NCBI RefSeq assembly: GCF_900142145.1
Contig: NZ_FQZV01000031.1
Coordinates: 1-51,959, forward strand
Direction: 5' to 3'
DNA: 51,959 bases
From: Geosporobacter subterraneus DSM 17957
GTDB taxonomy: Bacteria; Bacillota; Clostridia; Peptostreptococcales; Thermotaleaceae
How positions within the stretch are numbered: position 1 is the first letter of the stretch; every line of letters begins with the position of its first letter. The translations under genes and the position numbers were made by a program. Under the pieces are notes generated by a model. It was given only the letters and a program-made list of their open reading frames with translations, was not told the origin of the DNA and made no database searches. Positions 33,921-43,032 of the stretch are shown here, one piece after another.

Positions 33921-35449
33921 TCTATTTTTTTCAAAGGCATCACAGTAGGCCCCTCGATAATCTGGCCATCATAGGTGTATCTGGAGCCATGGCAAGGACA
34001 ATCCCAGGAATTCTCCGCAGCATTCCACTGAAGCTCACATCCCAGGTGGGTGCAGGTGGTATCTACCAGATGAATCTTTCCGGCCTCATCCTTATAAGCT
34101 CCTGCTCTTTGACCATTCACCTCTACAATTTTTCCTTCCCCGGGCTGGAGGTCGATGTGATTTGGAACCGGTGCTAATTTTCCTGAAACAAATTCTGCAG
34201 CTACATCGGCATTTTCAACGATGAAATTCTTAGAGGAAGCAGCAGGAGTAAATCGGGCAGGATCATAAGCATCTGTCCAGGGATTGTCGCCTTTGACAAT
34301 TAGATCTCTTAGAATGATTGCCGAAGCAGTGCTGTTGGTCATGCCCCATTTCTGAAATCCCGTGGCAATAAATATATTGTGCTTCTCTGAAGTAAGCCTG
34401 CCCACATAAGGCAGTCCATCCATGGTGATGCAATCCTGGGCAGACCAGCGATAAGGAATATCTTCCAGGGTATAGATCTCCTGGGCAAACTGTTTCAGGT
34501 TAAGGTAGTGCTGAAACGTATTTTCTCCCTGACCGGTCTTATGGTGATCTCCGATAAACATAACCAGCTCTCCATCTTCTGTCGGCAGAGATCTAAGGGA
34601 GCGGGTAGGCTGCTCCGCATTGATATACATGCCTCCGGGAAACCGTTCCTGAATCTTGCCAGCCAATACATAGGACCTTTCTTGATAGATTTTGGCAAAG
34701 TAAAAGCCGTGCTTGTCATAAAAGGGATAATGGGAAGCAATAATGATATTTTTTGCGTATACCTTTCTGCCACTCGCACTGACGACGGCAGGACTATCGC
34801 CTTCCTCAATATCTACAGCTCTTGTTTGCTCAAAAATATGGCTTCCGTCCCCTGGAATCTGTTTCGCTAAGGCAAGCAGATATTTTCTTGGATGAAACTG
34901 TGCCTGATCCTCAAAGCGCATAGCAGCCTTTACTGGGAAGGGCAGAGGGATTTCCTTCTGATAAAAGGCTTTAATGCCAAGCTTGGAAGCGGTTTTTACC
35001 TCAGCCTCGATTTTTTGAACATATTGATCCGATTGAGTATAAACAAAGGCAGGCTGCCATGAGAAATCACAATCTATACTTTGCTCCTTGATCAGTTGGG
35101 CAACTGTCTTAATGGCTGATTCATTGGCTGCTGCGTACTGTTGGGCCCTTTCCTCTCCCATTTGATGCATAATTTTATTATAGATGAGGGTATGCTGGGA
35201 GGTGACCTTTGCGGTAGTATAGCCGGTAGTTCCCTGAAGAATCCGATCGGCTTCCATGACTGCAACCTTCAGACCTTCTTGTTTTAATAGGTATCCTGCA
35301 GTGATGCCTACCATTCCACCTCCTACGATTGCAACATCTACCGCAATATCTCCCTGGAGCTCTGAATAATCTGTCCTGGGTGTAGAGGCAATCCAATAGG
35401 ATTGAGGAGGATTTGGGAAACTGATTTCTTTTAAACTTTCTTTTTGCAT
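33911..35449 (-). CDS. FAD-dependent oxidoreductase with C-terminal Rieske domain
   Basis: A 512-residue protein. A DAO-type FAD domain begins with the dinucleotide fold DVAIVGGGMVGITAGYLL (GGGMVG at 43-48) and EADRILQGTTGYTTAKVT. The last 60 residues are a Rieske [2Fe-2S] domain with ligands C466 and H468 in CTHLGCEL and C484 and H487 (DCPCHGSRY). Electron flow between flavin and cluster is expected, but the substrate is unknown. The ATG at 35449 follows AAGGAGGT on the minus strand; a longer ATG start at 35470 overlaps that site. It is 57 bases after the HgdC-type gene on the same strand and may be co-transcribed. Confidence 0.9.
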   Translation of the reverse strand: MQKESLKEISFPNPPQSYWIASTPRTDYSELQGDIAVDVAIVGGGMVGITAGYLLKQEGLKVAVMEADRILQGTTGYTTAKVTSQHTLIYNKIMHQMGEERAQQYAAANESAIKTVAQLIKEQSIDCDFSWQPAFVYTQSDQYVQKIEAEVKTASKLGIKAFYQKEIPLPFPVKAAMRFEDQAQFHPRKYLLALAKQIPGDGSHIFEQTRAVDIEEGDSPAVVSASGRKVYAKNIIIASHYPFYDKHGFYFAKIYQERSYVLAGKIQERFPGGMYINAEQPTRSLRSLPTEDGELVMFIGDHHKTGQGENTFQHYLNLKQFAQEIYTLEDIPYRWSAQDCITMDGLPYVGRLTSEKHNIFIATGFQKWGMTNSTASAIILRDLIVKGDNPWTDAYDPARFTPAASSKNFIVENADVAAEFVSGKLAPVPNHIDLQPGEGKIVEVNGQRAGAYKDEAGKIHLVDTTCTHLGCELQWNAAENSWDCPCHGSRYTYDGQIIEGPTVMPLKKIEEK

Positions 35450-35506
35450 CAATATAACCTCCTTGTTCATATGGTTTATACAGATAAAACTTTAGATCAA
35501 ATGCTA

Positions 35507-36541
35507 TTAGGATGAAACTTGCTGCTGAAATCCCTGGAGCGGAAAATGGCGGGTCTCCCGATAGTCTTTCGAGGACCGCTCCAGGTCAGACCACTTGCTG
35601 CATCGGCTTCCCCACCGGCTGGCCAAGCTTTCTCCAATGTAGAGCTCATTGATTTCGCAATGGTTGGAGCAGTCAGCACAGGAAAAGGTTTTTGGGACAC
35701 AAGAGAAGGAGCTAATTGTTTTTACACCGCGAAAAGCCGATTCATGTCTGGTTCTTTCATGCCACTGTTTAGCCAGCAGGGCAGCACCCCATGCGCCCAT
35801 AACGTTATGATGCTCCGGGACGGTGATGGGAATGTCTAATCTCTGTTCAAAGGCGGCCTTAATACCTTGATTAGCGGCCACACCTCCCTGAAAGAGGACT
35901 GGTGGTTCGATTTTTTTTCCCCGGGCAACGTTTGAGAGATAATTGCTTACCAATGCAATGCAAAGGCCAGCGATCAGATCTTCCTTCTTATAGCCCATTT
36001 GCTGCTTGTGAATCAAATCAGATTCAGCAAATACACCACACCTGCCGGAAATTTTAACGGGGCTGTAAGATTTTAGAGCGTAACTTCCAAATTCTTCTAT
36101 GGGGATGCCTAACCTTCCCGCTTGATGATCCAGAAAAGAACCTGTTCCGGCAGCGCAGATGCTGTTCATATTAAAACCTGTTGAAATACCGTTCTTAATG
36201 AATATGATTTTTGAGTCCTGACCACCGATATCAATCACTGTCTTTACTCTTGGCTCAACATGCTTTGCAGCTGCTGCATGAGCAGTAATTTCATTTTTTA
36301 CAACATCTGCACCTACCATAACCGATGCCAAGTGGCGGCCGCTGCCCGTTGCACCGATCCCTAGAATTTCCTGGTTCAACAATCCCTTTTCCTTAGAAAG
36401 CTGAAAAAAAGACTGTTGAATGGCTTCGATGGGGCCACCCTCCGTACGTCTATAGGTACTCCAAAGCATTTCTCCATGGTTTCCAATCAATGCCAGCTTT
36501 GTTGTTACACTGCCCACATCAATTCCGATATAGTATCCCAT
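35507..36541 (-). CDS. BadF/HgdC-type ATPase activator of a 2-hydroxyacyl-CoA dehydratase-like enzyme
   Basis: A 344-residue ASKHA-fold ATPase. It opens MGYYIGIDVGSVTTKLA, has GATGSGRH and DIGGQDSKII, and the cysteines that hold the inter-subunit [4Fe-4S] cluster are C129 (SICAAGTGSF) and C168 (GRCGVFAESDL). The family couples ATP hydrolysis to a one-electron reduction of its partner. Odd here is a C-terminal extension with four more cysteines (FSCVPKTFSCADCSNHC), possibly another cluster. The ATG at 36541 follows AGGAGAG; it overlaps the end of the upstream partner gene by 23 bases. Confidence 0.88.
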   Translation of the reverse strand: MGYYIGIDVGSVTTKLALIGNHGEMLWSTYRRTEGGPIEAIQQSFFQLSKEKGLLNQEILGIGATGSGRHLASVMVGADVVKNEITAHAAAAKHVEPRVKTVIDIGGQDSKIIFIKNGISTGFNMNSICAAGTGSFLDHQAGRLGIPIEEFGSYALKSYSPVKISGRCGVFAESDLIHKQQMGYKKEDLIAGLCIALVSNYLSNVARGKKIEPPVLFQGGVAANQGIKAAFEQRLDIPITVPEHHNVMGAWGAALLAKQWHERTRHESAFRGVKTISSFSCVPKTFSCADCSNHCEINELYIGESLASRWGSRCSKWSDLERSSKDYRETRHFPLQGFQQQVSS

Positions 36542-38690
36542 TGCCAACACTCTCCTTTCTTTTTTCATAACGTCTTTCTAATAATAAGTCTAAGAAGGCA
36601 TCCACACGGGTTTCAAATCCAGCTTCGCCGGTCTGATCGCTAACGATAAGCGAAAGGATAGGGATGTCCAGCTTTTCTGTAAGCTGACTTAAAATACTCT
36701 GCGCTACAATTTCCGGCATGCAGGTAAAGGGCATAAGGTGGATGATGCCATCAACGCCTTCTTGAGCAGACAATACGCTTAATCCTACACTATGCATGCC
36801 ATGGCCTCCCACTTGTTCTGACAAATAGGGAGCAGCAGCAGCGTGAACAGCTTTGGTTCTGACCATTGCCTTAGGGGTATGGAATAGATTGCTCTGGAGC
36901 CAGTGACTTACACTAATCTCCCTTTCTACTAAAACCCGAACATCGGGGTGGCGGCCTAAAAATCTTTCAATACCCATGTTTACGAAGGGTTCCAGCAGTA
37001 CCCAGATTTCACCTACAAGGGCGATCCTCAGAGGTTCTGTTTCTTCTAGGGCAATAGAGGTCATTTCCTGAATAAAGTCCCTACGAAGCCGTAAAAGCTC
37101 TCGGTAGGAAAAGCATTGATCCACTTGGGATTGGAATTTTAAATAGACACGGTCTGCCTGACCCCGTTCTGCCTCATAGGCTCTAAATTTCCGCAGCAAT
37201 TCATCTCCGTGGTCTAAAAGCTTTAGTTTATAATAGGCCAGTCCAATGCTTTTACCAATGGTACCCCAGGAGGCATTATTGGTAATTTTTTTGACAGAGC
37301 TGATAAAGCTGGAACCGTTTTTGTTTAAGGGAAAGGGTGAGTCCAAGATGGTCATATCGAAGCTCAACCCCTTTCTTTTTAACAGCATATCCTGTATTTG
37401 TGCATACCAGCCCAAACGGCAAATGCCTTTTCCTCCTACCATGAGGAAGCCATTGACTCCCATCTCCAGCAGTTCAATCATCTGTCCCAAGGTAGCTGTC
37501 AAAGGCAGGCAAACAAATTCTGGAACCAGATCTTTGCCTAATTCGATGGATCGCCGGGATAGGGCTGGCGGACGGATCGTCTCAACACCGCATTGTTTTA
37601 GTATAGAATCAATAACGATATCCAACCGTCCCATAGAGGGAAATCCAATAATGTTTTTTTTATGCTCAACGGCAGGGATTACAGGGGAAGAGGATAGTCC
37701 TGCTTCTTCCGTATTTTCCCGGTTTTCAACTGCCGTATCCATAAAGGCTTCTATTCTTGTGACAAGTCCCGCTTCTCCTGTTTGCTCATCCATAAAAAGC
37801 TTCAGCAGTGGAATATTCATTTCTTCAGCCATAGCTTCAATATAAGGCTCTATAATGGATTCAGGGCCACACTCAAAAAGACCTACTAAAACCAAACGGT
37901 CTACCAATCGGTTCTTCATAAGATAAAAAGCTGCTCCCAGCAATTGAGCTTCAAAGGTCCAAAGCTTTTCGCCTTCAAAGATCTGCTGCATTTCCTCTCT
38001 GATTTTTGTCTCCGATATCATTTCTGGAGTAATGACTTTGCCGTAGCGTCGGAGGCGGTCCGGGAGATTGTGACTGATCCATTCATACAGTACATAGGGA
38101 TGGCCAATCAGACCAATGGTGTGGGATGAGTGGGAGGCTGGCGGATTAGAGGATTTTATAGACCTTTTGCCATCGAAGCATCTATAAGCTTCCTCTATGG
38201 TTAGACCATGGGAGGCCATTAAAGAAGAGACTTCCTTTTGTACCTCCCAGCCATGTTGGATAGCTTTTGCTACATCTTTTTTATTTAAACCCAGTGATCC
38301 CGTTAGCTGAACCAGGTCTTGGACCATCACTTCAGGATTTTGGACATCGATACGGGGGGATAGTATCCGGCTTTCTTGGCCAAAGGTTGTCTTGACCATA
38401 TCTGGTATGCCGATGAATTTAGGACAGCAGTAGCTTCCTTGATCGACACGAATCAGCTTTGGCAAAAGAATATAATCACAGTCTGTTTCAAGCAACTGCT
38501 GTACGTGGGCGAAATAAAGCTTTACTGCTACACAGGGCTCATCCGTGGGACAGGCGGACAAATTTTCTAAAGTAGACTTGGTGGTGGGTAAGGATAAGGC
38601 CGTTTCAGCTCCCAAATCTGAAAGCAGTGTTTTAAAAAAAGGATAAAGATAATAATAGGACATAGCCCTTGGAATCGCAATACGAATCAT
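36519..38690 (-). CDS. HgdB-like / DUF2229-type partner of the activator
   Basis: A 723-residue protein related to 2-hydroxyglutaryl-CoA dehydratase components. Cysteines that may hold clusters are in ACPTDEPCVAVK (C47, C53) and QGSYCCPKF (C88, C89). It has an internal duplication: FMDEQTGEAGLVTRIEAFMD at about 300-319 and SDQTGEAGFETRVDAFLDLL near the end, each after a similar fold. In many anaerobes this unit is fused to the activase in one chain of about 1,400 residues; here the two are separate genes. The ATG at 38690 follows GGAGGT. Its substrate is unknown, and no CoA transferase or dehydrogenase is adjacent. Confidence 0.82.
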   Translation of the reverse strand: MIRIAIPRAMSYYYLYPFFKTLLSDLGAETALSLPTTKSTLENLSACPTDEPCVAVKLYFAHVQQLLETDCDYILLPKLIRVDQGSYCCPKFIGIPDMVKTTFGQESRILSPRIDVQNPEVMVQDLVQLTGSLGLNKKDVAKAIQHGWEVQKEVSSLMASHGLTIEEAYRCFDGKRSIKSSNPPASHSSHTIGLIGHPYVLYEWISHNLPDRLRRYGKVITPEMISETKIREEMQQIFEGEKLWTFEAQLLGAAFYLMKNRLVDRLVLVGLFECGPESIIEPYIEAMAEEMNIPLLKLFMDEQTGEAGLVTRIEAFMDTAVENRENTEEAGLSSSPVIPAVEHKKNIIGFPSMGRLDIVIDSILKQCGVETIRPPALSRRSIELGKDLVPEFVCLPLTATLGQMIELLEMGVNGFLMVGGKGICRLGWYAQIQDMLLKRKGLSFDMTILDSPFPLNKNGSSFISSVKKITNNASWGTIGKSIGLAYYKLKLLDHGDELLRKFRAYEAERGQADRVYLKFQSQVDQCFSYRELLRLRRDFIQEMTSIALEETEPLRIALVGEIWVLLEPFVNMGIERFLGRHPDVRVLVEREISVSHWLQSNLFHTPKAMVRTKAVHAAAAPYLSEQVGGHGMHSVGLSVLSAQEGVDGIIHLMPFTCMPEIVAQSILSQLTEKLDIPILSLIVSDQTGEAGFETRVDAFLDLLLERRYEKRKESVGNGILYRN

Positions 38691-38870
38691 AAAAACCTCC
38701 AAATTCTGTAGATTTACAACATTTCCTAGTATTTCCAAACTTGTGGGAGATATACATTCTGTTTAGCCGTGCAGGGAGACAGCACCGGGTATTATTGACG
38801 GGATTCAATTTTGTTCTTGTCTAGGAAATTATGGAGTTTTATAATTAGTGAAAATAATAATTGAGGAGAG
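38691..38870. other. Intergenic region between divergent-spacing minus genes
   Basis: No gene is seen in these 180 bases between the YetF gene and the HgdB-like gene, both on the minus strand. The promoter of the HgdB/HgdC unit should lie here, but no clear boxes were found. Confidence 0.35.
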
Positions 38871-39563
38871 TCAATTTTGTTCATAGGGGATGATTAAAAG
38901 GTCTTTATTTTGCTGCCATTCTGCGTATAAAATATCTTGTGCATCCTTATAACCCTTGGTGCGAAGCTGCTCCGCTAACCATGTGACAGGGAGACCGAAA
39001 TTGTCTAGATTATCCTGAATAATCTCCCCATCCATGATTAAAGCACCGGGTAAATAGACAGGTTTTTCAGGAAGCTGAAGATCTTGACGACTGATAAAGT
39101 CGTAGTTAGATTTTTTTAAGATACTTAAGGATCCGTTGAGTTCTAAAACCGCATACTCTACTTCCCGCAGGGAAAAAACATCCTTCTGACGCATCAAACT
39201 TAATAACTCATTCAAATCCATTCGGTTTTTTTTCAATTCCTGATAGTCGATCTGGCCTCTGCGGATAAGAACAGAAGGACTGCCCTGAAAAAAATTCCTT
39301 GTTCTCTTCACTTTTTGCGTGAGCAGTTCCACCAGAAAAAGGAGGCTTCCCCATAGAGCAATTGCGTAAACTACATATTTGATACTGATTTCCTTATCAT
39401 AGACAGCATTACCCAACAGTTCTCCCAGTACCAGCGCCGATATAAAGTGGAAGGGAGTCAGTTGGCTGATTTGAGGTTTACCTAAAATATTGGTAACCAG
39501 CAGCAGTGAAAAAAACCCTACCAATAGTTCAATAGTTACACTGTAGAAGTCCAGTTTGTTCAA
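38871..39563 (-). CDS. YetF/DUF421 membrane protein
   Basis: A 230-residue protein of the YetF family. Three membrane helices lie in residues 8-105 and include LVTNILGKPQISQLTPFHF and SALVLGELLGNAVYDKEI, then the cytoplasmic DUF421 domain with GSPSVLIRRGQID and PVYLPGALIMDGEII. A TTG start at 39563 is chosen because it gives the usual MNKLDFYSVTIELLVGF beginning and has AGGTG upstream; the longer open frame to 39695 adds residues unlike the family. Relatives are linked to spore and membrane functions, but no activity is proven for this one. Confidence 0.82.
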   Translation of the reverse strand: MNKLDFYSVTIELLVGFFSLLLVTNILGKPQISQLTPFHFISALVLGELLGNAVYDKEISIKYVVYAIALWGSLLFLVELLTQKVKRTRNFFQGSPSVLIRRGQIDYQELKKNRMDLNELLSLMRQKDVFSLREVEYAVLELNGSLSILKKSNYDFISRQDLQLPEKPVYLPGALIMDGEIIQDNLDNFGLPVTWLAEQLRTKGYKDAQDILYAEWQQNKDLLIIPYEQN

Positions 39564-39679
39564 ATAAAAACACCTGCCCCAACAATGAAATTCGAAAACA
39601 ATGGCTTTACTATAGTTATTCTTCCAGAAGCTGCCCAATTCTATGTAAATATTCACAAAGAAGTATAAAAAAGCACACA

Positions 39680-39743
39680 GGGGGTGCTTCGCCAAGGGAA
39701 CCTAGTTCCCCTTCGACGACTGCAAGACAGTCTGAGCACCCCC
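39680..39743. repeat. Multi-hairpin palindromic element
   Basis: GGGGGTGCT (39680-39688) pairs perfectly with AGCACCCCC (39735-39743). Inside lie two further hairpins, AAGGGAAC-ctaG-TTCCCCTT and GACTG-caaga-CAGTC, giving a closed three-way folded structure of 64 bases. It is GC-rich in an AT-rich gap and lies between divergent genes. It could be a MITE-like repeat unit or a structured RNA; no second copy is in the window. Confidence 0.55.
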
Positions 39744-39910
39744 CTTACTCCGGCAACACGATAACTAAATTGAGGGAAGAGTTCCAGAATAAAACTATGG
39801 AAACTTATGGAATTCCTTTGAAAGATAAGGTATGATAGAGTGGGGGATAAGCTTAATCGTAGAGGACTTGACGAAGAAATAGAAATTGCCATCAAAAAGG
39901 GGTTGAAACA

Positions 39911-40489
39911 GTGGGGATATTTTCAGGGTTAAAGGATAGAAAAAGTGAGGCACTCTCGCTGCATAGGGTTTTATTCGAAACCTATAGAAATAAGGTATAC
40001 AAAACTGCTTATTTTATCGTAAAAAACGAGGATGATGCCAAAGACATCGTACAGGATACTTTTGTCATTGCATTTAGCAAATTAGAGCAGCTGCGGGATA
40101 CGGAAAAATTTGAAGCATGGCTCTGTACTATTGCCTGTAATCTGGCAAAGGACCGATATAATAAAAACAAAAGAGAAATTTGCATGGCTGACGAGGATCA
40201 AATATTGGCCTGGGGCTATGATAATCATAAATTTGGCTTTGAGCTTCCGGAAGACATATTGGAAAAAAAAGAAGTACAGGCCTATATTCGGGAACAAATT
40301 AAGGGCTTGAAGCATCATTATAGTGAGGTACTTTATTTATACTATTATTGTGATTTATCTTATGAAGAGATTAGTAAAGCACTAAATTTAAATATCGGTA
40401 CGGTCAAAACAAGGCTATTTCGGGCAAAAAATATTCTAAAGGACAGCCTTCAAGGGATGCAGTTGGAAAAGGAGGGTAGTCATGAATAG
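39911..40489 (+). CDS. ECF-type RNA polymerase sigma factor
   Basis: A 192-residue sigma-70 family protein with region 2 (VYKTAYFIVKNEDDAKDIVQ) and region 4 helix-turn-helix (LSYEEISKALNLNIGTVKTR). The GTG start follows AAGGGG. The downstream gene for a single-pass membrane protein overlaps its end by eight bases, so it is probably the sigma/anti-sigma pair. The genes it controls cannot be told here. Confidence 0.9.
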   Translation: MGIFSGLKDRKSEALSLHRVLFETYRNKVYKTAYFIVKNEDDAKDIVQDTFVIAFSKLEQLRDTEKFEAWLCTIACNLAKDRYNKNKREICMADEDQILAWGYDNHKFGFELPEDILEKKEVQAYIREQIKGLKHHYSEVLYLYYYCDLSYEEISKALNLNIGTVKTRLFRAKNILKDSLQGMQLEKEGSHE

Positions 40490-41231
40490 AGAAGAGATTA
40501 TGGATGTTCTGATCAAAAACGCTTTGGCAGATGCCATGGAAGAGATCCACGTTCCCTCTATGGAGGACAGCTGGAAGCATATTGAAAAAAGGATTCATAA
40601 AGAAAAAAAGAAACCCTCTGTACACAATAATATTGCAGCGGCGGTGATCCTGCTGCTGATTGGTGTGGCTGCCGGTGCTGCCATCAATCACGAGGGCTAT
40701 GCCAACTATTTTCGAACCATGAATATTTTTACCAGTGTGACCGATCAAAGTATAAATGTACAAATGGATAACAGGACCCCGGGGGAGATAAGACATGTAA
40801 GGAGGCAATCTCTAATAGCAGCCGAGGAAGTACAGCTGGAAGATATGGAAATGAGTCTGGAGGATGCCAGGGATGTGGCCAATTTTAAAATACAAGAACC
40901 GGAGTATATGCCAAAGGGATATACTGTAAACAATGTAATCCTTACAAACCTGGGGCGGAAGACCATAAAAGCAAGAATCTCTTATGGTACTGGGGATAAG
41001 AAAATAGAATTGCTGCAGGAGCCGATGTTCGGTCAGTATGCCGCCAGTATTCATATTAACCCGAAATACGGAAAGGTTTCGGAAAAGAGAATCCATGGAT
41101 TCAATTACATGATTTTTGAATTTGTGAACGGAGAAATAAAAATCCATTGGGATCGCAGTGAAGTTAAATTTACATTAACTGGAAATCTGGATCGGGAGGA
41201 AATGTTAAGAATTGCCGCTTCTGTGCGATAG
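40482..41231 (+). CDS. Putative anti-sigma factor, DUF4367-like membrane protein
   Basis: A 249-residue protein with an acidic, helical N-terminal cytoplasmic part (residues 1-48), one transmembrane segment (about 50-68, AAAVILLLIGVAAGAAI) and an extracellular part. The latter contains ARDVANFKIQEPEYMPKGY, the DUF4367 signature seen in partners of ECF sigma factors. The start overlaps the sigma factor stop with GGAGGG upstream. No zinc-type HxxxCxxC motif is seen, so it is not a ZAS anti-sigma. Confidence 0.8.
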   Translation: MNREEIMDVLIKNALADAMEEIHVPSMEDSWKHIEKRIHKEKKKPSVHNNIAAAVILLLIGVAAGAAINHEGYANYFRTMNIFTSVTDQSINVQMDNRTPGEIRHVRRQSLIAAEEVQLEDMEMSLEDARDVANFKIQEPEYMPKGYTVNNVILTNLGRKTIKARISYGTGDKKIELLQEPMFGQYAASIHINPKYGKVSEKRIHGFNYMIFEFVNGEIKIHWDRSEVKFTLTGNLDREEMLRIAASVR

Positions 41232-41248
41232 AATCTACTAAATAGTTT

Positions 41249-41273
41249 GCCCTGGCAGGCAGTCTGCCAGGGC
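41249..41273. terminator. Perfect hairpin after sigma operon
   Basis: GCCCTGGCAG, loop GCAGT, CTGCCAGGGC. It is very stable but lacks a T run, so it may act mainly as an RNA 3' end stabiliser. Confidence 0.5.
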
Positions 41274-41331
41274 AGGGGAGGCAGGGAAAAGATTTTCTGA
41301 TGTTTACACGCAACATAATCAAGGATTTAAA

Positions 41332-41380
41332 TAAAAAAGCTTCCAATTCTAGATTCTTAGAAAGGGAAGCTTTTATTTTA
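41332..41380. terminator. Bidirectional terminator between sigma operon and speD
   Basis: AAAAGCTTCC pairs with GGAAGCTTTT, with A run upstream and TATTTTAT downstream. Confidence 0.65.
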
Positions 41381-42190
41381 TACCTTAGGGATATTTCGGC
41401 CATAGAAGATCTCGGCCATTTCTTTCTTTAGACGCTGCTTGATTTTTTTCTTCTCACCGGGAAGAAGTTCTTTTTTTGTAATACCAAATAAATAGTTGTC
41501 CAGGTCAAATTCCTTCAATAGCATTTTTGTATGGAAGATATTTTCCTGATATACATTTACGTCAATCATATGGTATCGATCACGGGTATCTCCTGCGATG
41601 TAATTTTGAATAGAATTGATCTTATGATCGATAAAATACTTTTTACCGCTTACATCTCGGGTAAAACCTCTTACACGATAGTCTATAGTCATGATGTCGG
41701 AGTCAAAGCTGTGAATCAAATAATTTAATGCCTTCAAAGGGGAGATATGTCCACAGGTAGAAACATCGATATCTGCCCTAAAAGTACTGATTCCTTCATC
41801 AGGATGATACTCGGGATAGGTATGAACGGTGATATGACTCTTGTCCAAGTGAGCAACCACAGCATCAGGAAGAGGGCCTGGAGCTTCGTTGTTAGCAGAT
41901 GTATCCGTAGGATCTACATGACCTTCTGAAACCAATATTGTAACACTTGCTCCTTGAGGGTCATAGTCCTGCTTAGCGATATTAAGAATATTTGCGCCGA
42001 TAATGTTGGCTACATTTGTTAAGATGTTTGTAAGCCGTTCTGCATTATACTGTTCATCAATATATTCTATATAACCTTTACGGTCCTCAACGGTTTTTGC
42101 ATAGCAAATGTCATACATGTTGAAACTTAAGGTCTTTGTAAGATTATTAAAGCCATAAAGCTTTAGTTTTTTAATAGACTTAATTTCCAT
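41378..42190 (-). CDS. speD: S-adenosylmethionine decarboxylase proenzyme, E. coli type
   Basis: A 270-residue AdoMet decarboxylase of the larger class 1A form. It begins [20 protein letters not shown] and includes [20 protein letters not shown]. The self-cleavage site is K117-S118 in [11 protein letters not shown], which makes the pyruvoyl group on Ser118; C146 in DVSTCGHIS is the conserved proton donor. It supplies decarboxylated AdoMet for spermidine synthesis. No speE is adjacent. GGAGGA precedes the ATG on the minus strand and a strong promoter lies upstream. Confidence 0.95.
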   Translation of the reverse strand: MEIKSIKKLKLYGFNNLTKTLSFNMYDICYAKTVEDRKGYIEYIDEQYNAERLTNILTNVANIIGANILNIAKQDYDPQGASVTILVSEGHVDPTDTSANNEAPGPLPDAVVAHLDKSHITVHTYPEYHPDEGISTFRADIDVSTCGHISPLKALNYLIHSFDSDIMTIDYRVRGFTRDVSGKKYFIDHKINSIQNYIAGDTRDRYHMIDVNVYQENIFHTKMLLKEFDLDNYLFGITKKELLPGEKKKIKQRLKKEMAEIFYGRNIPKV

Positions 42191-42265
42191 CTTTTCCTCC
42201 TTCTTCCATTGTGGTCTATTTTTGAAAAAACCTTATATTTACTAATATTATTCCTTGCGTTATCA

Positions 42266-42294
42266 ATTATAAACCTAGTGATTGAATATATCAA
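42266..42294 (-). promoter_or_regulatory. Promoter of speD
   Basis: On the minus strand TTGATA (42294-42289), 17 bases, TATAAT (42271-42266), about 75 bases before the start codon. Confidence 0.75.
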
Positions 42295-42423
42295 GGGAAA
42301 TGTTAAAACCTTTTCGCTCAATCGGGTCATTAGATAATAGTATAGCACTTTTTGTTCGTATAGAAAAGATATATTGACAGTACAGCAAAAAAAAAGTAAA
42401 ATGAAAAGACGTGCTTTGAGGAA

Positions 42424-42456
42424 AAGTAAAAAGAACCGGAAATAGTCCGATTCTTT
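42424..42456 (-). terminator. Terminator of small Gly-rich protein gene
   Basis: On the minus strand AAAGAATCGGA pairs with CCGGTTCTTT followed by TTTACTTTTCC. Confidence 0.65.
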
Positions 42457-42470
42457 AGCACATCCTGCTG

Positions 42471-42674
42471 CTATAGACCTAGGAATGGGAATCCCCCAGA
42501 ACAAAGTAGGATTACGACAATAAAGATCAGCAAGGTATTATCTCCAAATCCATGGAAAATATTGCAGAATGGACCTATGCCGCCGCAGAGCACGAAAAAA
42601 ACTAAAATCCATATTAATATATTGTCTCCTCCAAAGAATCCTAACCCGGATTTTTCTACAGCTGTATCACTCAT
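42471..42674 (-). CDS. Small Gly-rich membrane protein
   Basis: A 67-residue protein with two hydrophobic segments, NILIWILVFFVLCGGIG and NTLLIFIVVILLCSGGFP, each followed by glycines and cysteine. Such small Gly-rich proteins are common in spore-forming Clostridia and often linked to the spore, but I can give no function. AGGAGGTG precedes the ATG, and a terminator follows, so it is a real single gene. Confidence 0.6.
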   Translation of the reverse strand: MSDTAVEKSGLGFFGGDNILIWILVFFVLCGGIGPFCNIFHGFGDNTLLIFIVVILLCSGGFPFLGL

Positions 42675-42845
42675 TCTTTAGACACCTCCTCTATGGCTAT
42701 GTAAACCCACATAAACTTCCTTGTCATAATAGCTTATGCAGATAAACCTAGGAGTGTGACAGGAGAGGCATAAAATAGGGATCCGAGTATTTTGCTTAAA
42801 AGGATATGTTGAAAATATTGCCAGCAAAATATTTCACAGGATTCA

Positions 42846-42874
42846 TTGACAGAAGACAAGTTTTTCGATATAAT
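42846..42874 (+). promoter_or_regulatory. Strong promoter of tRNA-Ser/SRP RNA unit
   Basis: TTGACA (42846-42851), 17 bases, TATAAT (42869-42874): an exact consensus promoter, about 50 bases before the mature tRNA. Confidence 0.9.
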
Positions 42875-42924
42875 AAAATTCTGTTAAGGCATTGCGTATT
42901 GCCCAGCTGATAAAATTTATTTAT

Positions 42925-43013
42925 GGAGAGGTGTCCGAGTTGGCTAAGGGGCACGCCTGGAAAGCGTGTAAGGCCGTATGGCCCCGCGGGTTCGAGTCCC
43001 GCTCTCTCCGCCA
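42925..43013 (+). tRNA. tRNA-Ser(GGA)
   Basis: GGAGAGG pairs with TCTCTCC (one G-U), with G discriminator and encoded CCA. The anticodon arm CACGC-CTGGAAA-GCGTG gives GGA. A long variable arm (TAAGGCCGTATGGCCCC) marks class II, and GGTTCGAGTCC is the T arm. It lies directly before the SRP RNA and shares its promoter. Confidence 0.95.
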
Positions 43014-43032
43014 TTATACTGTTTATAAGTTT

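Noticed and set aside
37246-37845. A 199-codon plus-strand ORF
   Set aside because: It mirrors the HgdB-like gene, which has clear conserved motifs on the minus strand.
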